A program made the position numbers and the translations under genes. From positions 62,001-126,000 of the forward strand of contig NZ_MRTD01000001.1 in NCBI RefSeq assembly GCF_001956295.1: a stretch of 64,000 bases of DNA, given 5' to 3'. How positions within the stretch are numbered: position 1 is the stretch's first letter; the number at the start of each line of letters is the position of its first letter. The stretch comes from Paenibacillus sp. FSL A5-0031. GTDB taxonomy: Bacteria > Bacillota > Bacilli > Paenibacillales > Paenibacillaceae. Under the pieces are notes generated by a model. The model searched no databases. It was not told where the DNA came from and saw only the letters and a list, made by a program, of their open reading frames with translations. Shown here piece by piece: positions 17,600-26,437 of this stretch.

Positions 17600-18532
17600 A
17601 TGGAACAAACCTATCGGCCCCGCCGGAAGAGCAGTGTGCGAAAGTACTATGTACTGCTACTTATGATGATACCGGGGCTTGTCTACTTGCTCATCAACAA
17701 TTATTTGCCGATGTTCGGGCTAATTATCGCCTTCAAGGATTACAATTTTGCGAAGGGACTACTCGGCAGTGACTGGGTTGGCCTGAGAAATTTTGAGTAT
17801 TTATTCAAAACGCAGGATGCCTATATCATTACACGCAACACGATATTGTACAATTTTTGTTTCATTATTTTAAATACTGCTTTTGCACTGGGAATTGCAA
17901 TCGCACTGAATGAAATTCGCAGCCGCTTTATGTCGCGGTTTTACCAGAGTGTGTTACTGTTGCCTCATTTGATATCGATGGTTATCGTGAGTTATTTGGC
18001 TTATTCCCTGCTCAGCATGGAGACTGGATTTATTAACAAAACCGTTCTTTCCAGTCTGGGGATAGAGGGTATTTCATGGTATAGCGAATCGCAATATTGG
18101 CCATTCATTTTGACGATTATCAGCTTATGGAAAGGCGCCGGGTTCTTATGCGTCATCTATCTGGCTGCGATCATCGGCATTGATCCGGAATATTATGAGG
18201 CAGCAAAACTAGACGGGGCTTCCAAATGGCAGCAAATTCGCTATATTACTCTCCCATTATTGTATCCGATTATCATCATGATGACCTTGCTTGCCATCGG
18301 CAAAATTTTCTATTCTGATTTCGGTCTATTTTATCAAGTTCCGCTCGGCTCTGGAGCCTTAAATGATACGACACAGGTTATCGATACCTATGTGTACAGG
18401 GCACTAATGAATTTAGGCGATATTGGAATGTCTTCGGCAGCGGGGCTATATCAGTCCGTAGTCGGCTTTATACTTGTACTGTTATCGAATTACGCGGTGC
18501 GCAAATTCAACAAGGACAGCGCATTGTTCTAA
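17600..18532 (+). CDS. LplB-like sugar ABC transporter permease
   Basis: A 310-residue inner-membrane permease with six hydrophobic helices, starting with MMIPGLVYLLINNYLPMFGL. The EAAKLDGASKWQQIRYITLP segment is the EAA loop that contacts the ATPase. ATG at 17600 follows GGGGAG and the upstream stop by one base; an upstream in-frame extension to 17561 overlaps the glycosidase and is not needed. It pairs with the next gene to form the channel for the oligosaccharide bound by the lipoprotein. Confidence 0.9.
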   Translation: MEQTYRPRRKSSVRKYYVLLLMMIPGLVYLLINNYLPMFGLIIAFKDYNFAKGLLGSDWVGLRNFEYLFKTQDAYIITRNTILYNFCFIILNTAFALGIAIALNEIRSRFMSRFYQSVLLLPHLISMVIVSYLAYSLLSMETGFINKTVLSSLGIEGISWYSESQYWPFILTIISLWKGAGFLCVIYLAAIIGIDPEYYEAAKLDGASKWQQIRYITLPLLYPIIIMMTLLAIGKIFYSDFGLFYQVPLGSGALNDTTQVIDTYVYRALMNLGDIGMSSAAGLYQSVVGFILVLLSNYAVRKFNKDSALF

Positions 18533-18556
18533 GGCTTGGGACTGGAGTGTAGAAGC

Positions 18557-19438
18557 ATGAAAACGATCAACAAGGGAATATGGCTTCATATTCCGATGAT
18601 GGCCCTGGCGGTGGCCTGCGTGCTGCCGTTCCTGCTGCTTGTTATCTCATCGATCTCCGATGAGAGTTCAATTCTGCGGCAGGGATATACCTTCTTTCCG
18701 GATCAATTGGGATTAGGCGCTTATAATTATCTGTGGAATCACTCGGAGCAGCTCGCTCGTGCTTATGGGGTCACGGTGTTTATTACACTCTTCGGCACGG
18801 CAGCAAGTCTGCTGATGACCTCGATGCTTGCTTACCCTATGTCCAGACAGGGAGTGCCTTTACGTAACGGAATTGCATTTTTTGTATTTTTCACGCTGCT
18901 ATTCAACGGCGGACTTACACCAACCTACTTGGTCTATGTCCAATACTTCGATATTAAAAATACCATTTTGGCCTTGATCGTACCAGGCTTGCTCATGAAT
19001 GGCTTTAATGTGCTCTTAATGCGGACATTCTTCATGACGACGATTCCCCCGGCATTAATCGAGGCTGCGCAAATCGACGGATCAGGAGAATTCAAAATAT
19101 TCTGGAAAATCATTGTGCCGCTATCGATGCCGATCGTAGCTACAGTAGGTTTGATTCAGACGATTATTTACTGGAACGATTGGTTTAATGGGATGATCTA
19201 CGTGACCGATTCCAGGCTGTTCAGCGTACAGAACATATTGAATCGAATGCTAACCGACATCCAGTTTCTGACGGAGAGCAAGTTTAGTGCTCAGCTAGGT
19301 GAGGCTGGAGCTAACTTGCCGAGTACGACGGTGAAGATGGCGATTGCTGTGATCGGTGTTCTGCCGATTATGGTGATGTATCCCTTTTTCCAAAAGTATC
19401 TTATCAAGGGGATTACGATTGGTGCAGTGAAGGGGTAA
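18557..19438 (+). CDS. LplC-like sugar ABC transporter permease
   Basis: A 293-residue permease with six predicted helices; the EAA loop is EAAQIDGSGEFKIFWKIIVP. The C terminus FFQKYLIKGITIGAVKG is characteristic of the LplC/YtcP group. ATG at 18557 follows GGAG; the frame is open back to a TTG at 18536 without a better ribosome binding site. It is the last gene of the YesM/YesN-lplA-glycosidase-lplBC cluster. Confidence 0.9.
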   Translation: MKTINKGIWLHIPMMALAVACVLPFLLLVISSISDESSILRQGYTFFPDQLGLGAYNYLWNHSEQLARAYGVTVFITLFGTAASLLMTSMLAYPMSRQGVPLRNGIAFFVFFTLLFNGGLTPTYLVYVQYFDIKNTILALIVPGLLMNGFNVLLMRTFFMTTIPPALIEAAQIDGSGEFKIFWKIIVPLSMPIVATVGLIQTIIYWNDWFNGMIYVTDSRLFSVQNILNRMLTDIQFLTESKFSAQLGEAGANLPSTTVKMAIAVIGVLPIMVMYPFFQKYLIKGITIGAVKG

Positions 19439-19467
19439 GGGTATGTAGGGTTAAGGTGGATGAATGA

Positions 19468-19587
19468 ATGGAACAAGTGAAAATAAAGGAATGGTTTCCT
19501 CTCATGATGGTGGAATTTGATAATTTTTATAAGAGTAAAACCTACAAGTTCAGCACAGGATACTCCACTCTTATTCAAATCTTATAG
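19468..19587 (+). CDS. Possible 39-residue small protein after the transport operon
   Basis: ATG at 19468 has AGGTGG 8 bases upstream and opens a 39-residue frame (MEQVKIKEWFPLMMVEFDNF, ending STLIQIL) that stops 17 bases before the operon terminator. The composition is protein-like, but no family is recognised; it may also be a gene stub. Confidence 0.3.
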   Translation: MEQVKIKEWFPLMMVEFDNFYKSKTYKFSTGYSTLIQIL

Positions 19588-19603
19588 TGCGCACATCATT
19601 ACG

Positions 19604-19629
19604 GACCACCCTTCAGGGTGGTTTTTTTT
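19604..19629 (+). terminator. Intrinsic terminator of the lpl operon
   Basis: ACCACCCT TC AGGGTGGT stem-loop followed by eight T. Confidence 0.88.
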
Positions 19630-19892
19630 GAGAAAAATAGTGGAGCTGTAACAATAGCTATGCTCTCTCCAGTAATTATGTTAGAAATAAGGTGGAGCAA
19701 TGAGACACGTTAATCATCGGTGTGTTTTTCTAGTACAAATCTAATATTCTCTTACTGCTTTAGAAATTCCGATGTTACCCATAAGTTTCAAGAAGTAGGC
19801 ATATGCTCCCGCAACGCCTGTCAAGCGAGAGATAACATGCTTTTTGAGATAAATAGGAAAGTTGGTGTTATGCTCAAAAGGTAATGCCTCTC
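19630..19892. other. Gap without a recognisable gene
   Basis: No frame longer than a few codons has a ribosome binding site. A very short ATG frame behind AAGGTGGAGC at about 19700 ends after 11 codons. Nothing else is supported. Confidence 0.4.
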
Positions 19893-19927
19893 AAAACAGA
19901 TCATCCTTTTGGTTGATCTGTTTTTTT
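19893..19927 (+). terminator. Intrinsic terminator of unknown transcript
   Basis: AAACAGATCA / TTGATCTGTTT stem with a 9-base loop and seven T. No gene ends close upstream, which suggests a small RNA or a lost gene between 19630 and 19890. Confidence 0.75.
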
Positions 19928-20061
19928 GGCTAATCAATTATGCATTGTGCAAGTGAAGGGAGGCAGTTATTAAATTGGGGTTTTCAGAAAGGTTTAGTCT
20001 AAATTTATTAGGATAATAAAGCAGCAGATCATTATGGTTAGCTGCTTCTATGTTTTTATTG

Positions 20062-20955
20062 CTATTTTTTTCGATCATTCCTTAAACTCCGATACTTTTT
20101 TGGTGTCTTATTATATTGTTTTTTAAAAGACTGAATGTAGTGATTAACATGATTGATACCCACTTTACTAGCTACTTCGGTTATTGTGTATTCTGTGGAG
20201 ATTAATAACTCAGCACTTTTTTTGATTCGATACTTAATTAAATAATCATAAGGAGTCGTATGAAGTGTTTTCTTAAAACTTCGAGTGCACTCAGAAACAC
20301 TAAGGTGTGCAGAATCAGCTATTTCTTGTAGAGATGGGCTATTAACATAGTTCTGATGGATATAACTAATCATCAATTGAATTCGTTCTTGCTGCTGTTT
20401 TACGAGTTTATTTGATTCAACGCTAGCCATAGAAATATTTGTTATCATGGTTAACCATAACTGTACAGTCATAATAGAAGCCTCGTATTCCCAGCCCCAG
20501 CATCCTTTTTCGTTAAATTTATCTTTTAATCTCCAGAGTATCTCCAACATAGTGCTTCGCCAATCTGTTTCAGGTCTTATTACTAGCGATAAAAATAATG
20601 AGTTTGTATAAGGGAGTACATATTTTTGTTCCATTTGGCTATCAGAATAAAAAGCAAGTAATTTCTCTGGGAAATTGAAGCTTACGTACTCACTATTTTT
20701 ATCAACTTGAGTAGATACGTGTAATACTCCCTTATTTATAAAAATTCCATGTCCAGCTTTCAGCTCATGAGTTTCGCCATTGACTTGCATTAAAATCTTT
20801 CCTTCAGTTACCAATGTAAACTGAAGTTCTTCATGCCAGTGTAGTTCATTAAAGCCTCGTCCCTTAGGAATACAGCTTAAAGAAGTTACGGTATACATAG
20901 CATACGGAAAAGAAGTATCGGGATATTGATTGATCTCATGTAATTTGTTATCCAA
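20062..20955 (-). CDS. AraC family transcriptional regulator (cupin + HTH)
   Basis: A 297-residue regulator. The N-terminal cupin-like domain includes ELHWHEELQFTLVTEGKILM and the HGIFINKGVLH strand; the C-terminal AraC domain has LQEIADSAHLSVSECTRSFK and ITEVASKVGINHVNHYIQSF. It is transcribed divergently from an EamA-type transporter 129 bases away. Divergent pairing suggests that it regulates that transporter. The ligand is unknown. Confidence 0.9.
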   Translation of the reverse strand: MDNKLHEINQYPDTSFPYAMYTVTSLSCIPKGRGFNELHWHEELQFTLVTEGKILMQVNGETHELKAGHGIFINKGVLHVSTQVDKNSEYVSFNFPEKLLAFYSDSQMEQKYVLPYTNSLFLSLVIRPETDWRSTMLEILWRLKDKFNEKGCWGWEYEASIMTVQLWLTMITNISMASVESNKLVKQQQERIQLMISYIHQNYVNSPSLQEIADSAHLSVSECTRSFKKTLHTTPYDYLIKYRIKKSAELLISTEYTITEVASKVGINHVNHYIQSFKKQYNKTPKKYRSLRNDRKK

Positions 20956-21084
20956 CTATAGTTCTCCCTTTCGAAAATGACGATATATCTATATTTTTTA
21001 GCGATATAATTACAGATTACCTTTAATTATGATGATATTATTATATACCGTTAGATCTTTTCAATTCTACAAGTGGAGGTACCG

Positions 21085-21966
21085 ATGAAACGAAATAAAT
21101 CAAATGCTGCATTCAATCCGTATTTTTTGCTATGTATCAGTATTCTTGCTATTGCCATATCATCAATTATGATTAAATCCTCAAATACTCCCCCGTCCGT
21201 TGCAGGAATGTACAGGTTATTTGTATCTGTATTGATCATGCTTCCTTTCGTGTCTTGGAAAAAGCTTAAATTACTACGATTAACGAAATATGATTGGCTT
21301 CTTGTTTTAAGTGCGGGTTTTTTTCTCGGATTACACTTTCTTTTTTGGATGGAGTCTTTATCTTATACTTCAGTAGCAAGCTCGATGGTTATTTTAACTT
21401 TACAACCTCTATTTGTAATGATTGGATCTTACTTCATGTTTAAAGAACGAGTAAATAAACTAATGGTTTTATGCATGATAACTGCAGTTTTGGGTTCTAT
21501 TATTATTGCGTGGGGAGATATTGGCGCCTCAAGAGAAGCACTATTCGGAGATGCGCTTTCATTATTCGGGACTATCGCCATTTCTGCTTATATGCTAGCA
21601 GGACAAAAAGTTAGCCATAAAATACCCGCTAATCTATATAGCATTATTGTTTTTTTTATTGCTGGTAGCGTCTTGTTGATTTACAGCCTAATGAACCATT
21701 TTTCTTTAATAGCTTATAGTTCCTCTGACTGGATGTATTTCTTTTTACTTGCCTTAATTCCAACTATTTTCGGCCATTTTATATTTAATCTGTTACTAAA
21801 ATCAATTGGTGCGACTACTGTTTCTGTCGGTGTTATCGGTGAACCTGTGCTTGCCATAATACTTGCATACATTATCTTAGGAGAAGCTGTAAGTTTTTTT
21901 CAAATCCTCGGAGGATTATTTACAATAGCGGGAATGGGATTTTATTTTTGGGCTAAGTATAAATGA
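21085..21966 (+). CDS. EamA (DMT superfamily) membrane transporter
   Basis: A 293-residue protein with about ten hydrophobic helices in two EamA repeats. The first repeat ends around FMFKERVNKLMVLCMITAVL and the second repeat contains GVIGEPVLAIILAYIILGEA, the signature of drug/metabolite exporters. The start ATG at 21085 is chosen because GTGGAGG at 21073-21079 is its ribosome binding site, not coding sequence. The substrate is unknown; export of a metabolite or amino acid is typical. Confidence 0.88.
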   Translation: MKRNKSNAAFNPYFLLCISILAIAISSIMIKSSNTPPSVAGMYRLFVSVLIMLPFVSWKKLKLLRLTKYDWLLVLSAGFFLGLHFLFWMESLSYTSVASSMVILTLQPLFVMIGSYFMFKERVNKLMVLCMITAVLGSIIIAWGDIGASREALFGDALSLFGTIAISAYMLAGQKVSHKIPANLYSIIVFFIAGSVLLIYSLMNHFSLIAYSSSDWMYFFLLALIPTIFGHFIFNLLLKSIGATTVSVGVIGEPVLAIILAYIILGEAVSFFQILGGLFTIAGMGFYFWAKYK

Positions 21967-21987
21967 TCACCTATATATTTTAATAAA

Positions 21988-22019
21988 CAGAAGGTAACAA
22001 GGTAATTGGCTACCTTCTG
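21988..22019 (+). terminator. Weak intrinsic terminator
   Basis: CAGAAGGTA / TACCTTCTG stem with a 14-base loop 21 bases after the EamA gene, followed by a poor T-tract (ATTCTAT). The rest of the gap to 22290 holds only the GGGGGAGG ribosome binding site of the methyltransferase. Confidence 0.5.
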
Positions 22020-22290
22020 ATTCTATCACCACATTAATCTGACCGTTGGATAAAAGAAGTGGTCGTTCATTATCGATTTGTAAACTAAACATCTCTTGAG
22101 TGTTTTTGATTGCGAGCTGCGTTGCTTATGAAATCAGTAACTTTAAACGGCTGTGAAGCCGATTCAGGACGTCGACATCCTATATGCTAATGGCTCATAT
22201 ATGCCTTTATCATGAATGAATTATGATATAATAAACTGTAATCGGAGAGTGCACAAGTACGGTAAATGTATATTGGGGGAGGGCGCCCGA

Positions 22291-23043
22291 ATGGACAAGA
22301 ATGCAGTTTATAAAACAAACAGCTTCTATTGGGATACCAAAGGAAATGACTTTTTAGGGGCAATCGTGCTTCCCCTTTATGGAGCATTTGTGTCGGAAGA
22401 AAAATGCCAACTTTTTGGTGATGTCTCTGGAAAAAAGATTTTGGAAATAGGCTGTGGAAATGGACAATCCTTGCAGTATCAGGGGGAACGCAAAGCATCT
22501 GAACTGTGGGGTATGGATATATCAGAAAAACAAATTGAAAAGGCAATGCAGCATTTGACGTCATGCGGTCTTTCAGCAAAATTGATCTGTTCTCCCATGG
22601 AAGAAGAATGTGGCATACCAGAGGATTATTTTGACTATGTTTATTCGATTTATGCCATAGGCTGGACCACCGACCTTGAGGGTACTTTTTGCCGGATCGC
22701 ATCTTACTTAAAAAAAGACGGCGTATTTATTTTCAGTTGGTCTCATCCTATACATAAATGTGTTGTTGCAGAAAATAACACACTTGCTTTTAATAAGTGT
22801 TATTTCGATGAATCCTGGTACTCGGTACCTCTTAATTTAGCCGGAGAAGGTATGTTAACATTGTCGGACCGTAAACTATCAACCTATGTGAATGCGTTGG
22901 CAAAAGCAGGATTTGTCATTGAGCAAATGATTGAGCAAACTGATGATGAAATAATGCAATCGCGGGACGATAAAAGCAGTGAATTTACAAAAAAAGCAAA
23001 GATGCTTCCTTTAACTTTTGTAATCAAGGCAAGAAAACTATAA
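22291..23043 (+). CDS. Class I SAM-dependent methyltransferase
   Basis: A 250-residue enzyme with the SAM-binding motif I ILEIGCGNGQSL, the acidic motif ELWGMDISEKQIEKA, and a Methyltransf_11-type core ending KKDGVFIFSWSHP. GGGGGAGG precedes ATG at 22291; the longer frame to 22216 is less likely. It stands alone. The acceptor substrate cannot be told from sequence. Confidence 0.85.
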   Translation: MDKNAVYKTNSFYWDTKGNDFLGAIVLPLYGAFVSEEKCQLFGDVSGKKILEIGCGNGQSLQYQGERKASELWGMDISEKQIEKAMQHLTSCGLSAKLICSPMEEECGIPEDYFDYVYSIYAIGWTTDLEGTFCRIASYLKKDGVFIFSWSHPIHKCVVAENNTLAFNKCYFDESWYSVPLNLAGEGMLTLSDRKLSTYVNALAKAGFVIEQMIEQTDDEIMQSRDDKSSEFTKKAKMLPLTFVIKARKL

Positions 23044-23182
23044 GAGTTCAAGTTCAAGCGTAGAAGATGCTACTTGGGTTTCACTAATGTGCACAAATAA
23101 CTTGAAGACTCTCCCGACTAGAGCTAATATCCAACAAGCACAATGACCGGTAGGGTTTTTATTATGAACGGGTTACAACCAC

Positions 23183-23632
23183 TTAGCTTATGGAATAGTG
23201 AACCCAATCTTTTCCTTTAACAGCATTCATTTTTTCAAAAAAGATCTGAGCGCGTTTATTATCAGAAGAAGTTATCCAAGTCATGGAAGCATAACCATGA
23301 TTATGTGAGTAGTTTTGACATGCTGAAAAAAGCTGTGATTCTACATCAGTACCTCTAAATTGTTCAATCACAAAGAGGTCGTTCATAACGGTGATTTTAT
23401 CTGCTTTCATCGTGCTGAAAGTAAAGAATAATGTAGCAAAACCCACTAACTCTCCATTTTTTTCGGCTACAAACTGCACGCCATTTTGCTGGTCAAAAAG
23501 AGTTTGTATAAGATTATGAATTTTTTCGACAGGTGGTTTAGGATTTTGATAAAAACCGACGATGTATTCATACATTAACACGGTCAAATTGTGTAAATCA
23601 TTAGGTTCAGCGTTTCGAATTAGAAATGACAT
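23183..23632 (-). CDS. GNAT family N-acetyltransferase
   Basis: A 149-residue acetyltransferase in one domain. Strand beta4 (GELVGFATLFFTFST), the acetyl-CoA loop region after VMNDLFVIEQFRGTDV (the usual Q/RxxGxG/A is only loosely kept), and a C-terminal QIFFEKMNAVKGKDWVHYS strand are visible. AAAGGAGCC lies ahead of the start on the minus strand. The substrate is unknown. Confidence 0.82.
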   Translation of the reverse strand: MSFLIRNAEPNDLHNLTVLMYEYIVGFYQNPKPPVEKIHNLIQTLFDQQNGVQFVAEKNGELVGFATLFFTFSTMKADKITVMNDLFVIEQFRGTDVESQLFSACQNYSHNHGYASMTWITSSDNKRAQIFFEKMNAVKGKDWVHYSIS

Positions 23633-24052
23633 TAGATAGGCTCCTTTTTTAAATGCATTTAATAATAATACAGTGAAAAGTATATTTATACAAACTTAAT
23701 AATGGATGTTGAGAGTGACCAAAATTGAGCTAAATGGTTGTACATTATTATTTCAATAATAATAAGGTTATTTTGTTTGAGGTTCTAGAATGACTGATGC
23801 TAAAAAATAAGAGGAGACACCTTGTCAGGTGTCTTTTTTGCATTCTCGGAATACAGGGAGGCTAGTAAGAGGTATTCACTGAAAATGGAAAATCTAAGAG
23901 GATGCCTTCTTTTAAGCTAACAGCTCATATTCTTTATTATAACTTATATATTATGTACTAAATTTAATATATAACTTTAAAAATATCCTAAGTATAATAA
24001 ACACAAATATACAGTCTTGGTATTAAAAAAATAGAAAAAGGAGGTATTACAA
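23633..24052. other. Intergenic, one terminator only
   Basis: AT-rich stretch between the minus-strand GNAT gene and a broken LacI gene. It contains the terminator at 23815-23839 and, at 24036-24044, an AAAAGGAGG that looks like an orphan ribosome binding site in front of the LacI remnant. No gene is supported. Confidence 0.5.
23815..23839 (+). terminator. Intrinsic terminator
   Basis: AGACACCT TGTC AGGTGTCT stem-loop followed by T5. No obvious + strand gene ends before it. Confidence 0.75.
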
Positions 24053-24423
24053 ATAGAACTGCATATTGATATTCGGATTTTAGGGCATGTTGAGCAGAGG
24101 TTCAATACCGCAGTAAAACAAAAACGATGAGAGTTTCTTTGGACTTTTGAGAAAGCGTTTTCTATCCTAAGCATGATGAATCAGTATCATGTGAGCAGTA
24201 TGACGGCAAAAATGCTTTGATTACTGCGAATGTTGGAATGGCAACAATAACCTACAATGCTTTGAACCAGTTATCTTTATTAAGCAAAGTAGAAATGATA
24301 ACCTTTGACGAAATCGGTCTACCAGATGTTCATTTCATTAAACAAAATTATAAAGAAATGGGCAGACATGTTGTGCATTCTTTAATTTCTCAAATCAATG
24401 GAAAAAGTGTAGTCAAACTTTAA
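24053..24423 (+). pseudogene. Broken LacI-family regulator (C-terminal half only)
   Basis: The effector-binding domain of a LacI/PurR-type regulator is readable in two pieces in different frames. The first runs from ELHIDIRILGHVEQRFNTAV to a TGA at about 24128; after a frame change it continues as ESVFYPKHDESVSCEQYDG, then NALITANVGMATITYNALNQ, ITFDEIGLPD and GRHVVHSLISQINGK to the stop at 24421-24423. The DNA-binding N-terminal half is missing. It lies immediately upstream of the GH43 gene, which it may once have controlled. Confidence 0.7.
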
Positions 24424-24448
24424 ATAATACAGAAGAGTGGGGAATCGT

Positions 24449-25396
24449 ATGAGCAAAACTTTTGTGAATCCATTACTAGTGCATGGCGCGGATCCTTGGA
24501 TGTATAAACACGTAGATGGAACCTATTATTTTATGGTTACAAGAAGGAATCGTCTAGATCTATGGAGATCAGACAATATTACGAATATCGCCAACGGTGA
24601 CAAAAAAACAATCTGGATCCCGGAAGAGACCGGAATTAACAGTAATAATCTTTGGGCTCCTGAAATTCATTATATTAATAAAAAGTGGTATGTATATTAT
24701 ACGGCGAATGATGGGGGCGGGGACAGTACTCGTAAAATATTCGTCCTTGAGAATGAGGAAGATGACCCTTTTGAAGGAACCTGGACGGATAAAGGATTTA
24801 TTAATACAGAATATGCAGGCTTGGACGGTACGGTATTTGAACATATGGGCCGTCTTTTTTTCCTATATGCGGGATATGGCCATTTTCCGGAGTATGGGTC
24901 TGCGATTTATATGGCAAAAATGATCAATCCTTGGACAATAGAAGGAGAAAACGTCCTGCTAAGTGCACCAACGGACGCTTGGGAAATGCAAGGTGGTATG
25001 GCGATTAATGAGGGCCCTGTCATTTTGAAAAATAACGGGAAGATTTTTCTTGTGTTCTCGGCTAGCACTTGTTGGTCTGATGACTATTCACTAGGTTTGC
25101 TGACGTGCTCTGAACAGGATGATTTGATGAATCCAAAATCTTGGATAAAAACCGAAAGTCCAGTATTCCAAAAGAGCTTGGAAAACGAAGTGTTCGGGCC
25201 TGGGCATAATAGTTTTGTTAAGTCACCTGATGGCAAGGAAGATTGGATAATCTACCACGCTATTTCAGTATCAGGCGCAGGAAGTGCGCATCGAAGTACT
25301 AGAGCACAAAAATTCGGATGGGATGAACAGGGTAAACCCGATTTCGGAATTCCGGTCCCAATCGATCAGCCAATTGATGTGCCTTCTGGCGAATAA
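24449..25396 (+). CDS. GH43 family glycosidase (arabinanase/xylosidase type)
   Basis: A 315-residue five-bladed beta-propeller glycosidase without signal peptide, so cytoplasmic. The catalytic triad fits Asp15 (VHGADPW), Asp126 (AGLDGTVF) and Glu188 (INEGPVIL), with WAPEIHYINKKWYVYYTAND as the conserved second blade. ATG at 24449 follows GTGGGGAA; an in-frame GTG at 24437 is the ribosome binding region. GH43 members cleave alpha-L-arabinofuranosides or beta-xylosides from short oligosaccharides. Its former regulator upstream is broken, and no transporter accompanies it. Confidence 0.85.
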   Translation: MSKTFVNPLLVHGADPWMYKHVDGTYYFMVTRRNRLDLWRSDNITNIANGDKKTIWIPEETGINSNNLWAPEIHYINKKWYVYYTANDGGGDSTRKIFVLENEEDDPFEGTWTDKGFINTEYAGLDGTVFEHMGRLFFLYAGYGHFPEYGSAIYMAKMINPWTIEGENVLLSAPTDAWEMQGGMAINEGPVILKNNGKIFLVFSASTCWSDDYSLGLLTCSEQDDLMNPKSWIKTESPVFQKSLENEVFGPGHNSFVKSPDGKEDWIIYHAISVSGAGSAHRSTRAQKFGWDEQGKPDFGIPVPIDQPIDVPSGE

Positions 25397-25432
25397 TGAA
25401 ATCGACTCAAATTTAGATAGGGGAGAGATAAA

Positions 25433-26263
25433 ATGATGCGTTTGGCGCTATTTGGAGATTTGCATTTTTTTGAAAACAAATTTGTGCAAGGAAATGAAGA
25501 ACTGTTAAGGGCTAAAGAATGTTTCTATGAAAAATATTTGCAAAAGCTATTCGAAATCGAGGCAGATTTACACATCTCCCTTGGCGATTTGACTCACATG
25601 GGAACGGAGGAAGAATTTGAAAGCGTATATCAATATATTCGTAGCTCCGGTGTGTCGTTTCGACAAGTACTAGGGAATCACGATGCATATGAATTACCTA
25701 AAACAAAACTTCAATCTTTGATTGATCAACCATTAAACGATGTATTTGAAACAAGTGATGCCTTGTTCGTGTTTGTTGATTCGACTAGAGAAATGGACCC
25801 GCAGGATTATAGCGGTCATCTTAATCCGGAACAATTGGAATGGTTGGAAGCACAAATGCTCGTTTCTCCATCTAAGCCAATCTTGGTATTTGCCCATCAT
25901 CCCCTATATAACACGACAACTGGGTCACTGGATGAGAAGATGCATATTGATCCTACGATTGATATGCGAGCCGTATTACAAAAAAGACAAGGAAACTGTT
26001 TTTACTTCAACGGCCACAATCACGTACACTCCATTGTAAAGGAAGGACAATGGAACTTTATTCAAACTGCTGCAGGCTTGTGTCATCCTTCCATACGCAT
26101 CGTGGAAATCGCTAAGTCTGAAGTTCGTACCCGAATCGTAGCCATCGAGGATGAAGAATTAGTAAGAGCTGCGCAGGTTTTATATGAAAAATTACCTCTG
26201 TATCATCGGCCATTAAATGCATATGGGCAAAACGCAGATCGGGATCAAATCATGTTGTTTTAG
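25433..26263 (+). CDS. Calcineurin-like metallophosphoesterase
   Basis: A 276-residue phosphoesterase with all metal-binding blocks in order: GDLHFFENK, LGDLTHMG, LGNHDAYE, FAHHPLYN and NGHNHVHS. No signal peptide. It lies 36 bases after GH43 and ahead of a glycerophosphodiester phosphodiesterase, suggesting a phosphodiester or phosphoglycan salvage role. The substrate is not assigned; cAMP phosphodiesterase/3',5'-type relatives share these motifs. Confidence 0.88.
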   Translation: MMRLALFGDLHFFENKFVQGNEELLRAKECFYEKYLQKLFEIEADLHISLGDLTHMGTEEEFESVYQYIRSSGVSFRQVLGNHDAYELPKTKLQSLIDQPLNDVFETSDALFVFVDSTREMDPQDYSGHLNPEQLEWLEAQMLVSPSKPILVFAHHPLYNTTTGSLDEKMHIDPTIDMRAVLQKRQGNCFYFNGHNHVHSIVKEGQWNFIQTAAGLCHPSIRIVEIAKSEVRTRIVAIEDEELVRAAQVLYEKLPLYHRPLNAYGQNADRDQIMLF

Positions 26264-26437
26264 TGGCACAAACTAAAAAGATCGCTCTGTAGTGGAGGCA
26301 AAGCAATGAATGATGCTCTGGCAGGCGCGGATTCGATTCTGCCAGTTAAGAAATATTAGAATTTGCTTGCAGTTTCTGCCGTTTACTTTGTCAGCCGGAC
26401 GCCTATTCATAAATTCATAATAACGGAGGAAAAGACT

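Noticed and set aside
24146..24166. cre-like sequence GAGAAAGCGTTTTCTA (CcpA site)
   Set aside because: It mismatches the conserved TG of the cre consensus and lies inside the coding remnant of the LacI gene, where it is readable as protein, so chance is likely.
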